From positions 1,488,001 to 1,552,000 of the forward strand of contig NZ_CAAJGL010000068.1 in assembly GCF_900996225.1 (NCBI RefSeq): a DNA stretch of 64,000 nt, given 5' to 3'. Position numbers and translations under genes: made by a program. Positions 9,163 through 18,500 of the stretch are shown piece after piece. The number at the start of each line of letters is the position of its first letter. The stretch's first letter is position 1. The DNA is from Paraburkholderia sp. BCC1884 (GTDB taxonomy: Bacteria; Pseudomonadota; Gammaproteobacteria; Burkholderiales; Burkholderiaceae). Below the pieces are notes generated by a model, which was given only the letters and a program-made list of their open reading frames with translations, was not told where the DNA came from and searched no databases.

Positions 9163-10217
9163 TGCGCCATTCTTCGACCCATCCCGCGCCGGTGCAGCCG
9201 CCGCTCGCGCAGCGCGCGAATAGCTCGCCCGGCGGCTTCGTCGCCGGCCTGGCGAAGAGCCGCGAGACCACGCTGTTCGTCGTGCTGATTCTGCTGATCG
9301 TGGGTACGGGCCTAGCCAGGCCTCAGTTCCTGAATCTGCAGAATCTGCGTGATGTGTTGCTCAACGTGTCGATCATCAGTCTGCTCACGGCGGGCATGAC
9401 CGTCGTGATCCTGATGCGGCATATCGATCTCTCGGTGGGATCGACGGTCGGCATCAGCGCGTACGCGGTGGGTAGCCTGTATGTCGCGTTCCCGCATATG
9501 CCGGTGCTGGTCGCGCTGGCGGCGGGGCTCGTCATCGGGCTCGTGGCGGGCAGCATCAATGCGCTGCTGGTAGCGGTGGGGCGCGTGCCCTCGCTGGTGG
9601 CGACGCTCTCTACGCTGTACATCTTTCGCGGCGCCGACTATGCGTGGGTGCATGGCGGGCAGATCAACGCCACCAGCCTGCCGGACGCGTATTCGCATCT
9701 GGCCACCGGCACCTTGCTCGGCATCCCGACGCTCGCGCTGATCGCGGTCGTCGTGCTGATCGGCATCGGCGTGTATCTGAAGCAGTTTCGCGGTGGCCGC
9801 GAGCATTACGCGATTGGCTCGAATCCCGAGGCGGCGCGTCTCGCGGGCGTGAATGTCGAACGCCGCGTGATGGCCGGTTTTCTGCTCTCCGGCGCGATTG
9901 CCGGTTTCGCAGGCGCATTGTGGCTGGCGCGCTTCGGCACCGTCGACGCCAGCACCGCGAAGGGCATCGAATTGCAGGTGGTCGCCGCCGCGGTGGTCGG
10001 CAGTGTCGCGATCACAGGCGGCGTGGGCACGATACTCGGCGCGACCCTCGGCGCGCTCGTGCTCGGCGTCATCAGCATCGCGCTGGTGGTGTTGCACCTG
10101 TCGCCGTTCTGGGAGCAGGCCATCGAAGGGGCGCTGATCGTCGCCGCGATCACCGCCGATACCTTGCTCGCCCGCTCCGTCGCCAAACGCATGATGAGGA
10201 AACGCGATCATGGCTAA
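9159..10217 (+). CDS. Sugar ABC transporter permease (first of two)
   Basis: This 352-residue inner-membrane protein of the RbsC/BPD_transp_2 family has about eight to ten hydrophobic segments and the family signatures [29 protein letters not shown] and [17 protein letters not shown]. It has a ~35-residue polar N-terminal extension. The start overlaps the ATPase stop (ATGATG), and the 3' end overlaps the second permease by 8 bases, so the genes are one tightly coupled operon. With the second permease it would form the heterodimeric channel of the rhamnose importer. Confidence 0.92.
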   Translation: MMRHSSTHPAPVQPPLAQRANSSPGGFVAGLAKSRETTLFVVLILLIVGTGLARPQFLNLQNLRDVLLNVSIISLLTAGMTVVILMRHIDLSVGSTVGISAYAVGSLYVAFPHMPVLVALAAGLVIGLVAGSINALLVAVGRVPSLVATLSTLYIFRGADYAWVHGGQINATSLPDAYSHLATGTLLGIPTLALIAVVVLIGIGVYLKQFRGGREHYAIGSNPEAARLAGVNVERRVMAGFLLSGAIAGFAGALWLARFGTVDASTAKGIELQVVAAAVVGSVAITGGVGTILGATLGALVLGVISIALVVLHLSPFWEQAIEGALIVAAITADTLLARSVAKRMMRKRDHG

Positions 10218-11229
10218 ACCCGATTCCGCGCTGCTCACGCGCAAACGCGAAACACCGTTGCAATGGGAAGTGTTGCTGGTGATCGTTCTGATTCTGTCGC
10301 TCGTGCTCGGACGCGTGTTGTCGCCGGTGTTTCTAACCGGCGCGAACCTGAGCAACGTATTGGCCGATCTGACCGAGATCGCCTTGATGGCCTTGCCGAT
10401 GACGCTGATCATCGTCGCCGCCGAAATCGATCTGTCGGTGGCCTCGGTGTTGGGCGCGTCCAGCGCGTTGATGGGCGTGCTATGGCATATGGGCTTGCCG
10501 ATGCCGCTCGTCATCGTGCTGGTGGTGATTGCCGGTGGGTTAGCCGGGCTGCTGAACGGTCTCGTGATCGTGAAGCTCAATCTGCCGTCACTCGCAGTCA
10601 CGATCGGTACGCTCGCACTGTTTCGCGGTCTGGCGTATGTGCTGCTCGGCGATCAGGCCGTAGCGGATTTCCCGCCGGCTTATACGGCGTTCGGCATGGA
10701 CACGGTCGGCTCGAGTTTCATTCCGCTGCCGTTCGCCATCGTGATCGTCGGCGCGGTGGTGTTCACCGTGTTGTTGCAGTCCACCGCGTTTGGCCGCAGT
10801 CTCTACGCGATCGGCGCGAATCCGACCGCAGCGGCGTTTTCCGGCATCGAGGTCGCGAAGCTGCGGCTACGTCTCTTCGTCATGTCCGGCGCGATGAGCG
10901 CGCTGGCGGGTGTGGTCTACACGCTGCGCTTCACCAGCGCGCGGGGCGACAACGGCGAAGGCTTCGAGTTGTCGGTGATCGCCGCAGTGCTGTTCGGCGG
11001 CGTGAGTATTTTCGGTGGACGCGGCTCGATGATCGGCGTGCTGTTGTCGCTGCTGATCATCGGCGTGCTGAAAAATGCACTGACGCTCGACGACGTCTCC
11101 AGCGAAACGCTCACCATCGTCACCGGCATGCTGTTGCTCGCCTCGGTGCTGATCCCGAATCTGGTGGCCCGCTGGCGGGCGGCGCGCGACCGCCGCTTTA
11201 TCGCAAAGTCCGCTTCGTCTTCCCTATAA
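10210..11229 (+). CDS. Sugar ABC transporter permease (second of two)
   Basis: This 339-residue paralogue of the preceding permease has the same family signatures: AAEIDLSVASVLGASSA, LNLPSLAVTIGTLALFRG and YAIGANPTAAAFSGIEV. It has roughly nine transmembrane stretches and a basic C-terminal tail. Its start at 10210 lies inside the last codons of the first permease, so translation is coupled. It would pair with the first permease in the membrane. A 105-base gap, with CTGTGT-rich sequence but no clear terminator, separates it from the binding-protein gene. Confidence 0.92.
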   Translation: MAKPDSALLTRKRETPLQWEVLLVIVLILSLVLGRVLSPVFLTGANLSNVLADLTEIALMALPMTLIIVAAEIDLSVASVLGASSALMGVLWHMGLPMPLVIVLVVIAGGLAGLLNGLVIVKLNLPSLAVTIGTLALFRGLAYVLLGDQAVADFPPAYTAFGMDTVGSSFIPLPFAIVIVGAVVFTVLLQSTAFGRSLYAIGANPTAAAFSGIEVAKLRLRLFVMSGAMSALAGVVYTLRFTSARGDNGEGFELSVIAAVLFGGVSIFGGRGSMIGVLLSLLIIGVLKNALTLDDVSSETLTIVTGMLLLASVLIPNLVARWRAARDRRFIAKSASSSL

Positions 11230-11334
11230 CGTGTTTATCTCTGTGTGCATCTGCGTCTGTGTCTGTGAAACGAAAGTCGAATAACCGATAACCCGGACAA
11301 CACCACGTCCAACAACAAGGCAGGAGACACTTTC

Positions 11335-12342
11335 ATGTTCAAACCTCTACGTCACACCGGCACGGCTGCGCTGTGCGTCGCGTTGATCGCGATCAGTTGC
11401 GCGGCCTCCGCCGCAGGGCTGAAAAGCGGCCTGAAAATCGCGTTCGTGCCGAAGCAGATCAACAACCCTTATGAAGTGATCGCCGACAACGGCGGCATGA
11501 CCGCGATCAAGGAATTCGGCGGCGTCGGCAAGGCGGTCGGGCCGTCGGATGCGGGCGCGTCGTCGCAGGTCCAATACATCAATACCTTGATCACGCAACG
11601 GCAGGACGCGATCGTGATCGCCGCGAACGATGCCAATGCGGTGGTGCCGTATCTGAAGAAAGCGATGTCGCAAGGCATCAAGGTCGTGACCTTCGACTCG
11701 GACACGGCGCCCGACGGCCGGCAACTGTTCGTCAATCAGGCGAACGCGGAAGGCATCGGCCGTGGCCAGGTGCAACTGGTGGCGAAGCTGATGGGCGGCG
11801 AGGGCGAGTTCGCGGTGCTGTCGGCCACGCCCAACGCGACCAATCAGAACACATGGATCAAGTGGATGCAGGAGGAGCTGAAAAAGCCCGAGTATTCGAA
11901 GATCAAGCTCGTGAAGATCGCCTATGGTAACGACGACGATCAGAAGTCCTTTACCGAAACGCAAGGCTTGTTGCAGGCGTATCCGAACCTGAAGGCGATC
12001 GTTTCGCCGACCACGGTCGGCATTGCGGCGGCCGCGCGTTATATCTCGACTTCGTCGAGCAAGGGCAAGGTTGCGGTGACCGGTCTGGGCACGCCGAACC
12101 AGATGCGCGCGTTCGTGAAGAATGGCACCGTCAAGGCATTCCAGTTGTGGGACCCGGGTCAACTTGGCTACCTCGCGGCGTATGCGGCGGCAGCGCTGGC
12201 GTCGGGCACGATCACGGGTAAGGAAGGCGAGTCGTTCGACGCCGGCAAGCTCGGCAAGCGCACGATCGGGCCGCAAGGCGAAATCATTCTTGGACCGCCG
12301 ACCACGTTCGACGCGAGCAACATCGACAACTTCAACTTCTAA
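11335..12342 (+). CDS. Periplasmic sugar-binding protein of the rhamnose ABC importer
   Basis: This 335-residue substrate-binding protein is of the RbsB/RhaS type. It has an N-terminal signal peptide of about 25 residues ending near ISCAASAAG, followed by the domain-one strand LKIAFVPKQINNPY and the ITQRQDAIVIAANDANAVVP segment that lines the sugar pocket. AGGAGA precedes ATG 11335 by about 7 bases. It is the last gene of the operon rather than the first, which is common in Rhizobium/Burkholderia rhamnose importers. It would capture L-rhamnose in the periplasm and deliver it to the paired permeases. Confidence 0.92.
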   Translation: MFKPLRHTGTAALCVALIAISCAASAAGLKSGLKIAFVPKQINNPYEVIADNGGMTAIKEFGGVGKAVGPSDAGASSQVQYINTLITQRQDAIVIAANDANAVVPYLKKAMSQGIKVVTFDSDTAPDGRQLFVNQANAEGIGRGQVQLVAKLMGGEGEFAVLSATPNATNQNTWIKWMQEELKKPEYSKIKLVKIAYGNDDDQKSFTETQGLLQAYPNLKAIVSPTTVGIAAAARYISTSSSKGKVAVTGLGTPNQMRAFVKNGTVKAFQLWDPGQLGYLAAYAAAALASGTITGKEGESFDAGKLGKRTIGPQGEIILGPPTTFDASNIDNFNF

Positions 12343-12355
12343 TCCATGCTGAAGC

Positions 12356-12389
12356 AGCGGCGCGCGCGCGCGATGAAGTGCGCGCCGCT
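12356..12389. terminator. GC-rich hairpin between the converging rhamnose and nasS genes
   Basis: AGCGGCGCGC (12356-12365) pairs perfectly with GCGCGCCGCT (12380-12389) over a 14-base loop, 13 bases after the binding-protein stop. There is no proper U-run on either side. Because the flanking genes converge, it may serve both strands. Confidence 0.4.
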
Positions 12390-12422
12390 TCTGCTGCCGG
12401 ACATCGACGGCGCGAGTCCGAT

Positions 12423-13574
12423 CTAGCGGCGAATCCGGAAGCGCTGCGCATACCCTGCGGATGGCGTGCCGCTGCCCCACAGCTCGCCGTCGATTAGAAC
12501 CTGTTCCACCTCTGCTTCCGGCACGGCCACGTTCACGCCGGCTGCCGCCTCGCGATACAACTGCGTCTGATTGATCCGGGCCGCGATCTGAGCATAGTCG
12601 CCACGCGGGTCGATCATGCCCCAGCGCTCGAACTGCGTGAGAAACCACGCGCCTTCGAACGCGCGCGGGTAGTTGACCGTACCGTTCTCGAAGAATCGCA
12701 CGGGCAAGCCGTGTGTCGCGTCCGTTTCGATCCTGTTGCCCAGCCGCGCTGCGATAAACGCTTCATCGATATTGATGAAGTCAGGGCGCGCCAGCCAACG
12801 GGCGATTTCCTCGCGGTGTCCCGCGCCGTCCAGCCAGCGACATGCTTCGAGCATGGTTTGCACCAAAGCGCGCGCGGTGTTCGGATGCGCCGTCACGAAG
12901 TCTTGCCGGCATGCCAGCACTTTCTCGGGATGGTCCGGCCATACGTCGCTCGTCAAGGCCACGGTCTTGCCGACGCCTTGCGCTTCGGCCATCGCGTTCC
13001 AGGGTTCGCCCACGCAGAGGCCGTCGAGCTTGTCGTCGGCGAGCGCCGCGACCATTTGCGGCGGCGGAATCACCACGCTCTCGATATCGCGCAACGGATC
13101 GACGCCTTGCGACGCGAGCCAGTAATACAGCCACATCGCGTGCGTGCCGGTCGGGAAGGTCTGCGCGAACACCGGCTTGCGACCGAGCGTGGCGAGTGCC
13201 TTGGGCAGTGTGCCGTGTTCGGCGAGCGCATCGGCGAGCCGGTTCGACAGCGTGATGGCCTGGCCGTTGCGGTTGAGCACCATCAGCACGGCCATGTCGG
13301 TTTGCGGACCGCCCAGGCCAAGCTGTACGCCATAGACGAGCCCGTAGAGCGCGTGCGCCGCGTCGAGATCGCCCGACAGCAGTTTGTCACGCACCGCGGC
13401 CCATGAGGGCTGGCGCGACAGTTCGAGCGTCAGACCGTGGGCATGGCCGAATTCGAGCAGCTTCGCGGCGACTAGCGGCGCGGCATCGGAGAGCGCCACG
13501 AAGCCGAGCCGCAAGTGGGTCTTTTCGAGCGGTGCCGCGGGAGACGATCCGGCGCTTGAAGTGGAAGAGTTCAT
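12423..13574 (-). CDS. nasS: NasS/NrtA-like nitrate-binding sensor protein
   Basis: This 383-residue protein of the CmpA/NrtA solute-binding family has LRLGFVALSDAAPLVAAK near the N-terminus, SWAAVRDKLLSGDLDAAHAL, and the GLCVGEPWN segment. It lacks a signal peptide: the first 20 residues are Ser/Ala/Pro-rich and not hydrophobic, so it is cytoplasmic. That fits NasS, the soluble nitrate/nitrite sensor that sequesters the antiterminator NasT until nitrate binds. The neighbouring gene is nasT, 10 bases upstream on the same strand. No Shine-Dalgarno is obvious at ATG 13574. Confidence 0.85.
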   Translation of the reverse strand: MNSSTSSAGSSPAAPLEKTHLRLGFVALSDAAPLVAAKLLEFGHAHGLTLELSRQPSWAAVRDKLLSGDLDAAHALYGLVYGVQLGLGGPQTDMAVLMVLNRNGQAITLSNRLADALAEHGTLPKALATLGRKPVFAQTFPTGTHAMWLYYWLASQGVDPLRDIESVVIPPPQMVAALADDKLDGLCVGEPWNAMAEAQGVGKTVALTSDVWPDHPEKVLACRQDFVTAHPNTARALVQTMLEACRWLDGAGHREEIARWLARPDFINIDEAFIAARLGNRIETDATHGLPVRFFENGTVNYPRAFEGAWFLTQFERWGMIDPRGDYAQIAARINQTQLYREAAAGVNVAVPEAEVEQVLIDGELWGSGTPSAGYAQRFRIRR

Positions 13575-13584
13575 GGACGGCGCT

Positions 13585-14160
13585 TCATTTGAGCGAGTCG
13601 GCCGACGCCACGACGGCGCGCGCGACTTCGGCGAGTTTCACGCCCTGGTTCATCGCGCGTTTGCGCAGGCTGGCATAGGCGGCGGGTTCGGTGATTTTCT
13701 GCTGATCCATCAGCAGACGCTTGGCGCGATCGATCAGTTTGCGCTCGGCCAGTTCGTTCTCGACCTGAGCGAGGCGTTCGCGCAACTGCGACTCCTGCGC
13801 AAAGCGCGCCAGCGCGACTTCGAGGATCGGTGCGAGCCGCCCAGTGGCGAGACCTTCGACGAGATACGCGGTAACGCCCGCGCCGACCGCGTCGCGGATC
13901 AACTGCTGGTTGGCGTCGTGGCTGAACATCAGGACCGGGCGCGGCGCAGTGGCGTTCATCACGGCGAGTTGCTCGAGCGTATCGCGCGAGGGCGACTCCG
14001 TATCGATGATGATGACGTCCGGCCGCTCGCTTTCGACCACGCGATGCAATGCTTGCGGCGTCGCCGTGCTGGCCAGCATCTCATAGCCGAGGCGGGCGAG
14101 GGCGTCGCGCAGATCGCCTATGGGTTTATCGGTGTCGGTGACGAGGAGAACGCGCAGCAT
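13585..14160 (-). CDS. nasT: NasT-like ANTAR response regulator (transcription antiterminator)
   Basis: This 191-residue protein has a receiver-like domain (LRVLLVTDTDKPIGDLRDAL, then DVIIIDTESPSRD) and a C-terminal ANTAR RNA-binding domain (ENELAERKLIDRAKRLLM, about residues 135-152, to the C-terminus). ANTAR proteins bind paired hairpins in leader RNA and prevent termination; NasT does this for nitrate-assimilation operons and is held inactive by NasS. nasT is first and nasS second. No nitrate or nitrite reductase gene follows on this strand within the window, so the target must be elsewhere. Confidence 0.88.
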   Translation of the reverse strand: MLRVLLVTDTDKPIGDLRDALARLGYEMLASTATPQALHRVVESERPDVIIIDTESPSRDTLEQLAVMNATAPRPVLMFSHDANQQLIRDAVGAGVTAYLVEGLATGRLAPILEVALARFAQESQLRERLAQVENELAERKLIDRAKRLLMDQQKITEPAAYASLRKRAMNQGVKLAEVARAVVASADSLK

Positions 14161-14240
14161 GGGGAGTGGGGTGGACGGCTATCGGCAGATATAAAGCAAT
14201 GGCTATGCCAGACGATGCAACGCGCCGGAGATTCGGGTGG

Positions 14241-16115
14241 TCATGGACTTCCTGGCAGCCGCCTCGTTTGCGATTGCACCCGCTCGGGGCGCGCGGCAGT
14301 CATGCACCGAAGCGGCGCATCGCGCCATTCGCTCAGCGCGCGCCGGACTTCGGCGATGACGGGCGCCCAGTCGCCCAGTTCGCGTTGGCGAAACAGTCGC
14401 ATGGACGGATACCACGGGCTGTCGGTGCGTTCGGTCATCCAGCGCCAGTCGGTGTAGGCGGGCACGAGCGTCCACACGGGCAGGCCGGCGGCGCCCGCAA
14501 GATGCGCCACCGACGAATCCACGGTGATCAGCAGATCGAGCGATGTCAGGATGGCGAGGGTGTCGGAGAAATCGCGAATGAAGGGCCCCAGCGTATGGAT
14601 ATCGAACCGCAGTTCCGACGTTTCGCTTTCGCGTTCGCGCGGTCCTTTCTGAAGCGGATACCAGCTGATTCCCGGCAGTGAGAAGAGACAGGTCAGCCGG
14701 TCCAGGCCGATCGAGCGGAAGCCGTCCAGACCGAGCTCCGGACTGCCCGCCCAGACGATGCCGACGCGCCGCTTGCGCAATCCCCCGCGCCTGCTCGACA
14801 TGGCGTCGATCAGCGTGCGCCAGCGCCGCACCTCGGGCAGCGCGGCGGTGAGGTAGGGCATGGCGATCGGCAGCATGGACGGTTCGAGCCGCATAGACCG
14901 CGGGATCGAAAACATATGGGCCCAATAGGTGTACGGACCGTCCGGCATGTCGACGTACACGGCGCTTATGCTTGTCATGCTGGCCGCCAGCACGGCGATG
15001 GGTCGATCGACCAGCACATCGACGATCGCGCCTTGACCGTGAAGCCACTCTGCAAAGCGCAGAAACTGTATCTGATCGCCGAGCCCCTGTTCGCCGACCA
15101 GCAGGAAACGACATCCCGCAACCGGCTCGCCGTGCCATGCGGGAAAGCCCGGCCAGAACATGAGCGCTCGATGCTCTTCGTGTTCGTAGAACGATTGCTG
15201 CAGTTTCCAGCCTTCTTCAAATTCGCCGAGGCAGAGGAGGATGCCCGCAAGGTGATATTGCATTCTCGGATCGTGAGGCAGGGCTCGCGCGGCCTTCTCG
15301 CTGTAGGGACGACTTTCCGCGACGCGGCCCAGACGCCTTAGCGACCATGCCGCGTGGTGGCATAGCAGAACGTCGTCGGGGTCGACTGCCAGTCCGCGTC
15401 GTGCCGCTTCGAGCGCTGGCTGATAACGTTGGCTGGTATTCAATACGTACGCCATCGCTTTGAATGCAAGCGGGTTGTCGGCGAAGCGGGTTTCGATTTC
15501 GTGGAGGGTTGCCTCGAGTGAGGTGCTGCGCCCGGTCCTGAGGATCGCAACGATCCGATCCAGGTCTTCCTGAGACGCTGCCGGCTGGCGTGTCCATGCA
15601 TGCAGCCAATGTTTCAGCGCAGCGTCTATGTCGCCTTGTTCTGTGTTCAGCAGCGCGAGTATTCGATACGCGTGATGCAGGTTGGGGTCGAGCGAAAGTG
15701 CGCATTCATAGTGCGCGATGGCGTCGACGGGACGCCCGCGTTGCCGCAGACAATCAGCCAGATTGCGATGCAGACTCGCGGTGCCGCCCACCAGGTCGAG
15801 TGCTTTCAGATAGCAGCTTTCGGCCACTTCGTAGTGACCGCTGAGCGCGGCCATCAGGCCCGCGTGTTCCCACAGATCGGCGCGCCCGGGTGAGACGCGC
15901 AGCGCCCGTTGCAAATAGGCAAGCGCCTGATCGAAAGCGTCCAGATGAACGCTGACCAGCCCCATGCGATGCAGTGCGTGCACGTCCTGCGGACGCCTCG
16001 CGAGCGCCGCTTGATAATGACGCGCGGCCTCGTGCATCCGCCTGGCGGCAAAGTACCCGTCCGCGCGCACGATGGCGTCGTCCGCCGTGGCGTCGTCGTG
16101 CTTTGTCGTCGACAT
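14241..16115 (-). CDS. TPR-repeat protein with C-terminal glycosyltransferase-like domain
   Basis: This 624-residue protein has about six to eight tetratricopeptide repeats in the N-terminal half (for example AARHYQAALARRPQDVHAL and AIAHYECALSLDPNLHHAY). The C-terminal domain contains RVGIVWAGSPELGLDGFRS, LDLLITVDSSVAHLAGA and DWRWMTERTDSPWYPSMRLF. That layout is seen in family-9/41-like glycosyltransferases associated with surface or flagellin modification. The start is placed at ATG 16115, where GGAGG lies 7 bases upstream; a longer reading to 16253 would overlap the protease gene. The acceptor and sugar are unknown. It may share a transcript with the upstream S8 protease gene, 71 bases away. 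Confidence 0.75.
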   Translation of the reverse strand: MSTTKHDDATADDAIVRADGYFAARRMHEAARHYQAALARRPQDVHALHRMGLVSVHLDAFDQALAYLQRALRVSPGRADLWEHAGLMAALSGHYEVAESCYLKALDLVGGTASLHRNLADCLRQRGRPVDAIAHYECALSLDPNLHHAYRILALLNTEQGDIDAALKHWLHAWTRQPAASQEDLDRIVAILRTGRSTSLEATLHEIETRFADNPLAFKAMAYVLNTSQRYQPALEAARRGLAVDPDDVLLCHHAAWSLRRLGRVAESRPYSEKAARALPHDPRMQYHLAGILLCLGEFEEGWKLQQSFYEHEEHRALMFWPGFPAWHGEPVAGCRFLLVGEQGLGDQIQFLRFAEWLHGQGAIVDVLVDRPIAVLAASMTSISAVYVDMPDGPYTYWAHMFSIPRSMRLEPSMLPIAMPYLTAALPEVRRWRTLIDAMSSRRGGLRKRRVGIVWAGSPELGLDGFRSIGLDRLTCLFSLPGISWYPLQKGPRERESETSELRFDIHTLGPFIRDFSDTLAILTSLDLLITVDSSVAHLAGAAGLPVWTLVPAYTDWRWMTERTDSPWYPSMRLFRQRELGDWAPVIAEVRRALSEWRDAPLRCMTAARPERVQSQTRRLPGSP

Positions 16116-16186
16116 CGTGAGACCTCCGGACTCGCAAGAGAGACGTCCCACGCAACCTGGTTGCCGCCCGGGACGCCTTGCTGCGC

Positions 16187-18283
16187 TTACTTCAAAACGT
16201 ACTGGATCTGGGCGTTGGACAGTTTCGTGGAGGCCGCCGATACGGCGTACCACTGTCCTGCCTTCGGCTTGACGATCGTGCAGGTCGCCGCCGTGTTCCT
16301 CGCCATGACCGACGTGCAGATGGGGTTGAGCATCGTCGGCGAATCCGCCCGGACGTATAACGTGGACACGTCCGTATCCCTGCCCGGCGCGAGGGTGACG
16401 GTCAGACTCGCGGCGTTGGCGGGCACGGTCACGGAGTAGTAGTCCATCGAGCCGTTCGGACCGTCCAGCCTGGAGGGATTGCCGCTGCCGTTGTAGTCGA
16501 GCACGGACACCGGTGGCGGCGTCACATTGAACGGTCGTTGCAGCGTGCTGACCGCGCCGCTCGCGTCAGTGAGTTTCAGGGTGATCAGGTAGCGGCCCGG
16601 ATACTCGTAATTCACATAGGGGTTCACGGACTGCGTGCGGATCATGTCCGCAATGCCGGTGCCGGCGAATTGCCAGGTCCATTGCGCGATCGCCGCACCG
16701 CGTGCCGTCGAACGATCGGTGCAGGTCACCTGCATCAGATTCGGCGCTTCGCGGCAGATGAAATCGGCGGCCGTCGGCAGGTTGCCCGTTCTGGCGGCGA
16801 CGACTGCGGCGTTCGCGTCCAGAATGCCTGGGCCGACAGGCTGATCCGGCTGGCCGGGTGGAAACGGTTGAACACTGCGCTGAAGCAGCGTGCGCATTTC
16901 CGCCGTGTTCAGGGTACGAGGCGCAACCGACTGAACGAGTGCCATCACGCCGGAGACCATCGGCGCGGACATCGACGTGCCCGACATGTAGGCATAGCCC
17001 TCGCTGCCGGGCACACGGGTTCCGTTGTTGTAGGTCGACCAGATGTTGTCGCCGGGTGCGGCGATATCGACGATGGTTCCGAAGTTCGAATTGACCCATT
17101 TCGCGCCGTTCGCACTGATCGCGCCGACGTTGACCACGTTGAAGCAGTTCGCCGGAGAGAAATTCGCAGCGTCGGCGCCGTTGTTGCCCGCCGCCGCCAC
17201 CACGATGGCGCCCTGGCTGACGGCGGAATTGATGGCGTTCTGCATGGTGTTCTCGCAGGCGCCGAGGCCGCCCAGACTGAGATTGATGATCTTCGCGGGG
17301 TGCGGGTTGGCGGGCACGCCCGGCACGCTGCCGCCGGCCGCCCAGACGATGCCGTCGGCAATGTCGGACGTGAGGCCGGTTCCGCATGCATTCAGCACCT
17401 TGACCGGCACCGTCTTCGCGCCGGGAGCCAACCCGGCGATGCCGCTGCCATTGTTGGTGAGCGCGCCCATGATCCCCGCGACGTGCGTGCCATGCCAGGT
17501 GTCGGCGGTGCACCATGTTTCCGTGGTGATGCCGGGATCGCTGCCGTCGCCGCCGCGGTTGGGGGACGCAAAATTGTAGCCGGGCAGGATGTTGGCGTTC
17601 AGGTCGGAGTGGCTGGTGATGCCGCTGTCCACGGCCGCCATGACGACACCGGTTCCCGAGGCTTTATCCCAGGCGCCCTCGGCGCGAATGCCGTAAAACC
17701 GGTAGGCGTTGGTCAGATTCGAGGTCAAGCCCCATTGCCTTGTGTACTCCGGGTCGTTGGGCACCATTTGCGCGGACATGACGCGGTCGGGCTCCACGTA
17801 TTCGACGTTCGGGTCGGCGGCCAGCGCGCGCATGAATGCCTGGGATTCCTTGCCAGTGAGCTTGCGATCCGCGATCACCGCGTCGGCACCCGCGCCGAGG
17901 CGGCGTACATGATGCGCCCGCGAAGGAGAGGTGCCGGATAAGCGATTGAGTCTCGACTGAACCGCGGAAGGCGATCTGCTTTCCACGGAGTCGGACTTGT
18001 ATTTGACGATGAAGCGGTCGTTGGGGGCTTGCGAATCGGGGTCGGTGGAAGCGGTGGGCGACGTTTCGGTGTCGGTTCTGGTGTTTGCGCCGGCGCTGCT
18101 TGCTGCGGTTGCGGCTGCGGCTTTGGCGTCGATTGGCGCAACCTCTTCGCTGATCGGCGTGGCGGAAATGTCAGCGCTGCTGCCGCCGCCGCATGCCGCT
18201 AGCATGAGCGCCAGGCACGCAATGCCGGCGAGCACGCCGCGTCGAACTTCGGGGCGCCCGGCTCTGAATCTGTTTTGCTGCAT
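16187..18283 (-). CDS. Subtilisin-family (S8) serine protease lipoprotein
   Basis: This 698-residue secreted protease has a lipoprotein signal ending in LMLAAC with Cys31 as the lipidation site. An Ala/Thr-rich linker follows, then an inhibitor-I9-like prodomain (FIVKYKSDSVES to NVEYVEPDRVM). The S8 catalytic domain has Asp219 in AVDSGI, His264 in HGTHVAGI, oxyanion Asn367 in AAGNNG and Ser437 in GTSMSAPM. A PKD-like segment follows (WTWQFAGTGIADM to YLITLKLTD), then a C-terminal PPC-type domain starting at MDYYSVTVPANAASLTVTL. All three catalytic residues are present. It would be anchored to the outer membrane or exported. Its substrate is unknown. Confidence 0.92.
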   Translation of the reverse strand: MQQNRFRAGRPEVRRGVLAGIACLALMLAACGGGSSADISATPISEEVAPIDAKAAAATAASSAGANTRTDTETSPTASTDPDSQAPNDRFIVKYKSDSVESRSPSAVQSRLNRLSGTSPSRAHHVRRLGAGADAVIADRKLTGKESQAFMRALAADPNVEYVEPDRVMSAQMVPNDPEYTRQWGLTSNLTNAYRFYGIRAEGAWDKASGTGVVMAAVDSGITSHSDLNANILPGYNFASPNRGGDGSDPGITTETWCTADTWHGTHVAGIMGALTNNGSGIAGLAPGAKTVPVKVLNACGTGLTSDIADGIVWAAGGSVPGVPANPHPAKIINLSLGGLGACENTMQNAINSAVSQGAIVVAAAGNNGADAANFSPANCFNVVNVGAISANGAKWVNSNFGTIVDIAAPGDNIWSTYNNGTRVPGSEGYAYMSGTSMSAPMVSGVMALVQSVAPRTLNTAEMRTLLQRSVQPFPPGQPDQPVGPGILDANAAVVAARTGNLPTAADFICREAPNLMQVTCTDRSTARGAAIAQWTWQFAGTGIADMIRTQSVNPYVNYEYPGRYLITLKLTDASGAVSTLQRPFNVTPPPVSVLDYNGSGNPSRLDGPNGSMDYYSVTVPANAASLTVTLAPGRDTDVSTLYVRADSPTMLNPICTSVMARNTAATCTIVKPKAGQWYAVSAASTKLSNAQIQYVLK

Positions 18284-18395
18284 GAATGTTCTCGTTCTTC
18301 TACGAAGGAATGAATTGCCCCTGCTGAATAGCTGGGTTCTACGACCCCGGCTGCGATCTATCGATGCAGCTGATTTAGCTCGATTGAAAGAATAA

Positions 18396-18426
18396 AGAGC
18401 CTGATTGATATAAACAATCAGGCTCT
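18396..18426 (-). terminator. Strong intrinsic terminator
   Basis: AGAGCCTGATTG (18396-18407) pairs perfectly with CAATCAGGCTCT (18415-18426) around a 7-base loop. On the minus strand it is followed by a T-rich stretch (TTATTCTTTC). It lies between the end of the CynX-like gene and the start of the protease gene, so it most likely ends the CynX-like transcript. Confidence 0.85.
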
Positions 18427-18500
18427 TCTATTTGTGCGTCAGAGTAGTTACCTCGCGCGTAGGACTATTGGCCTGGCGAGTTGAAGAGAAGCGCGGGTGG

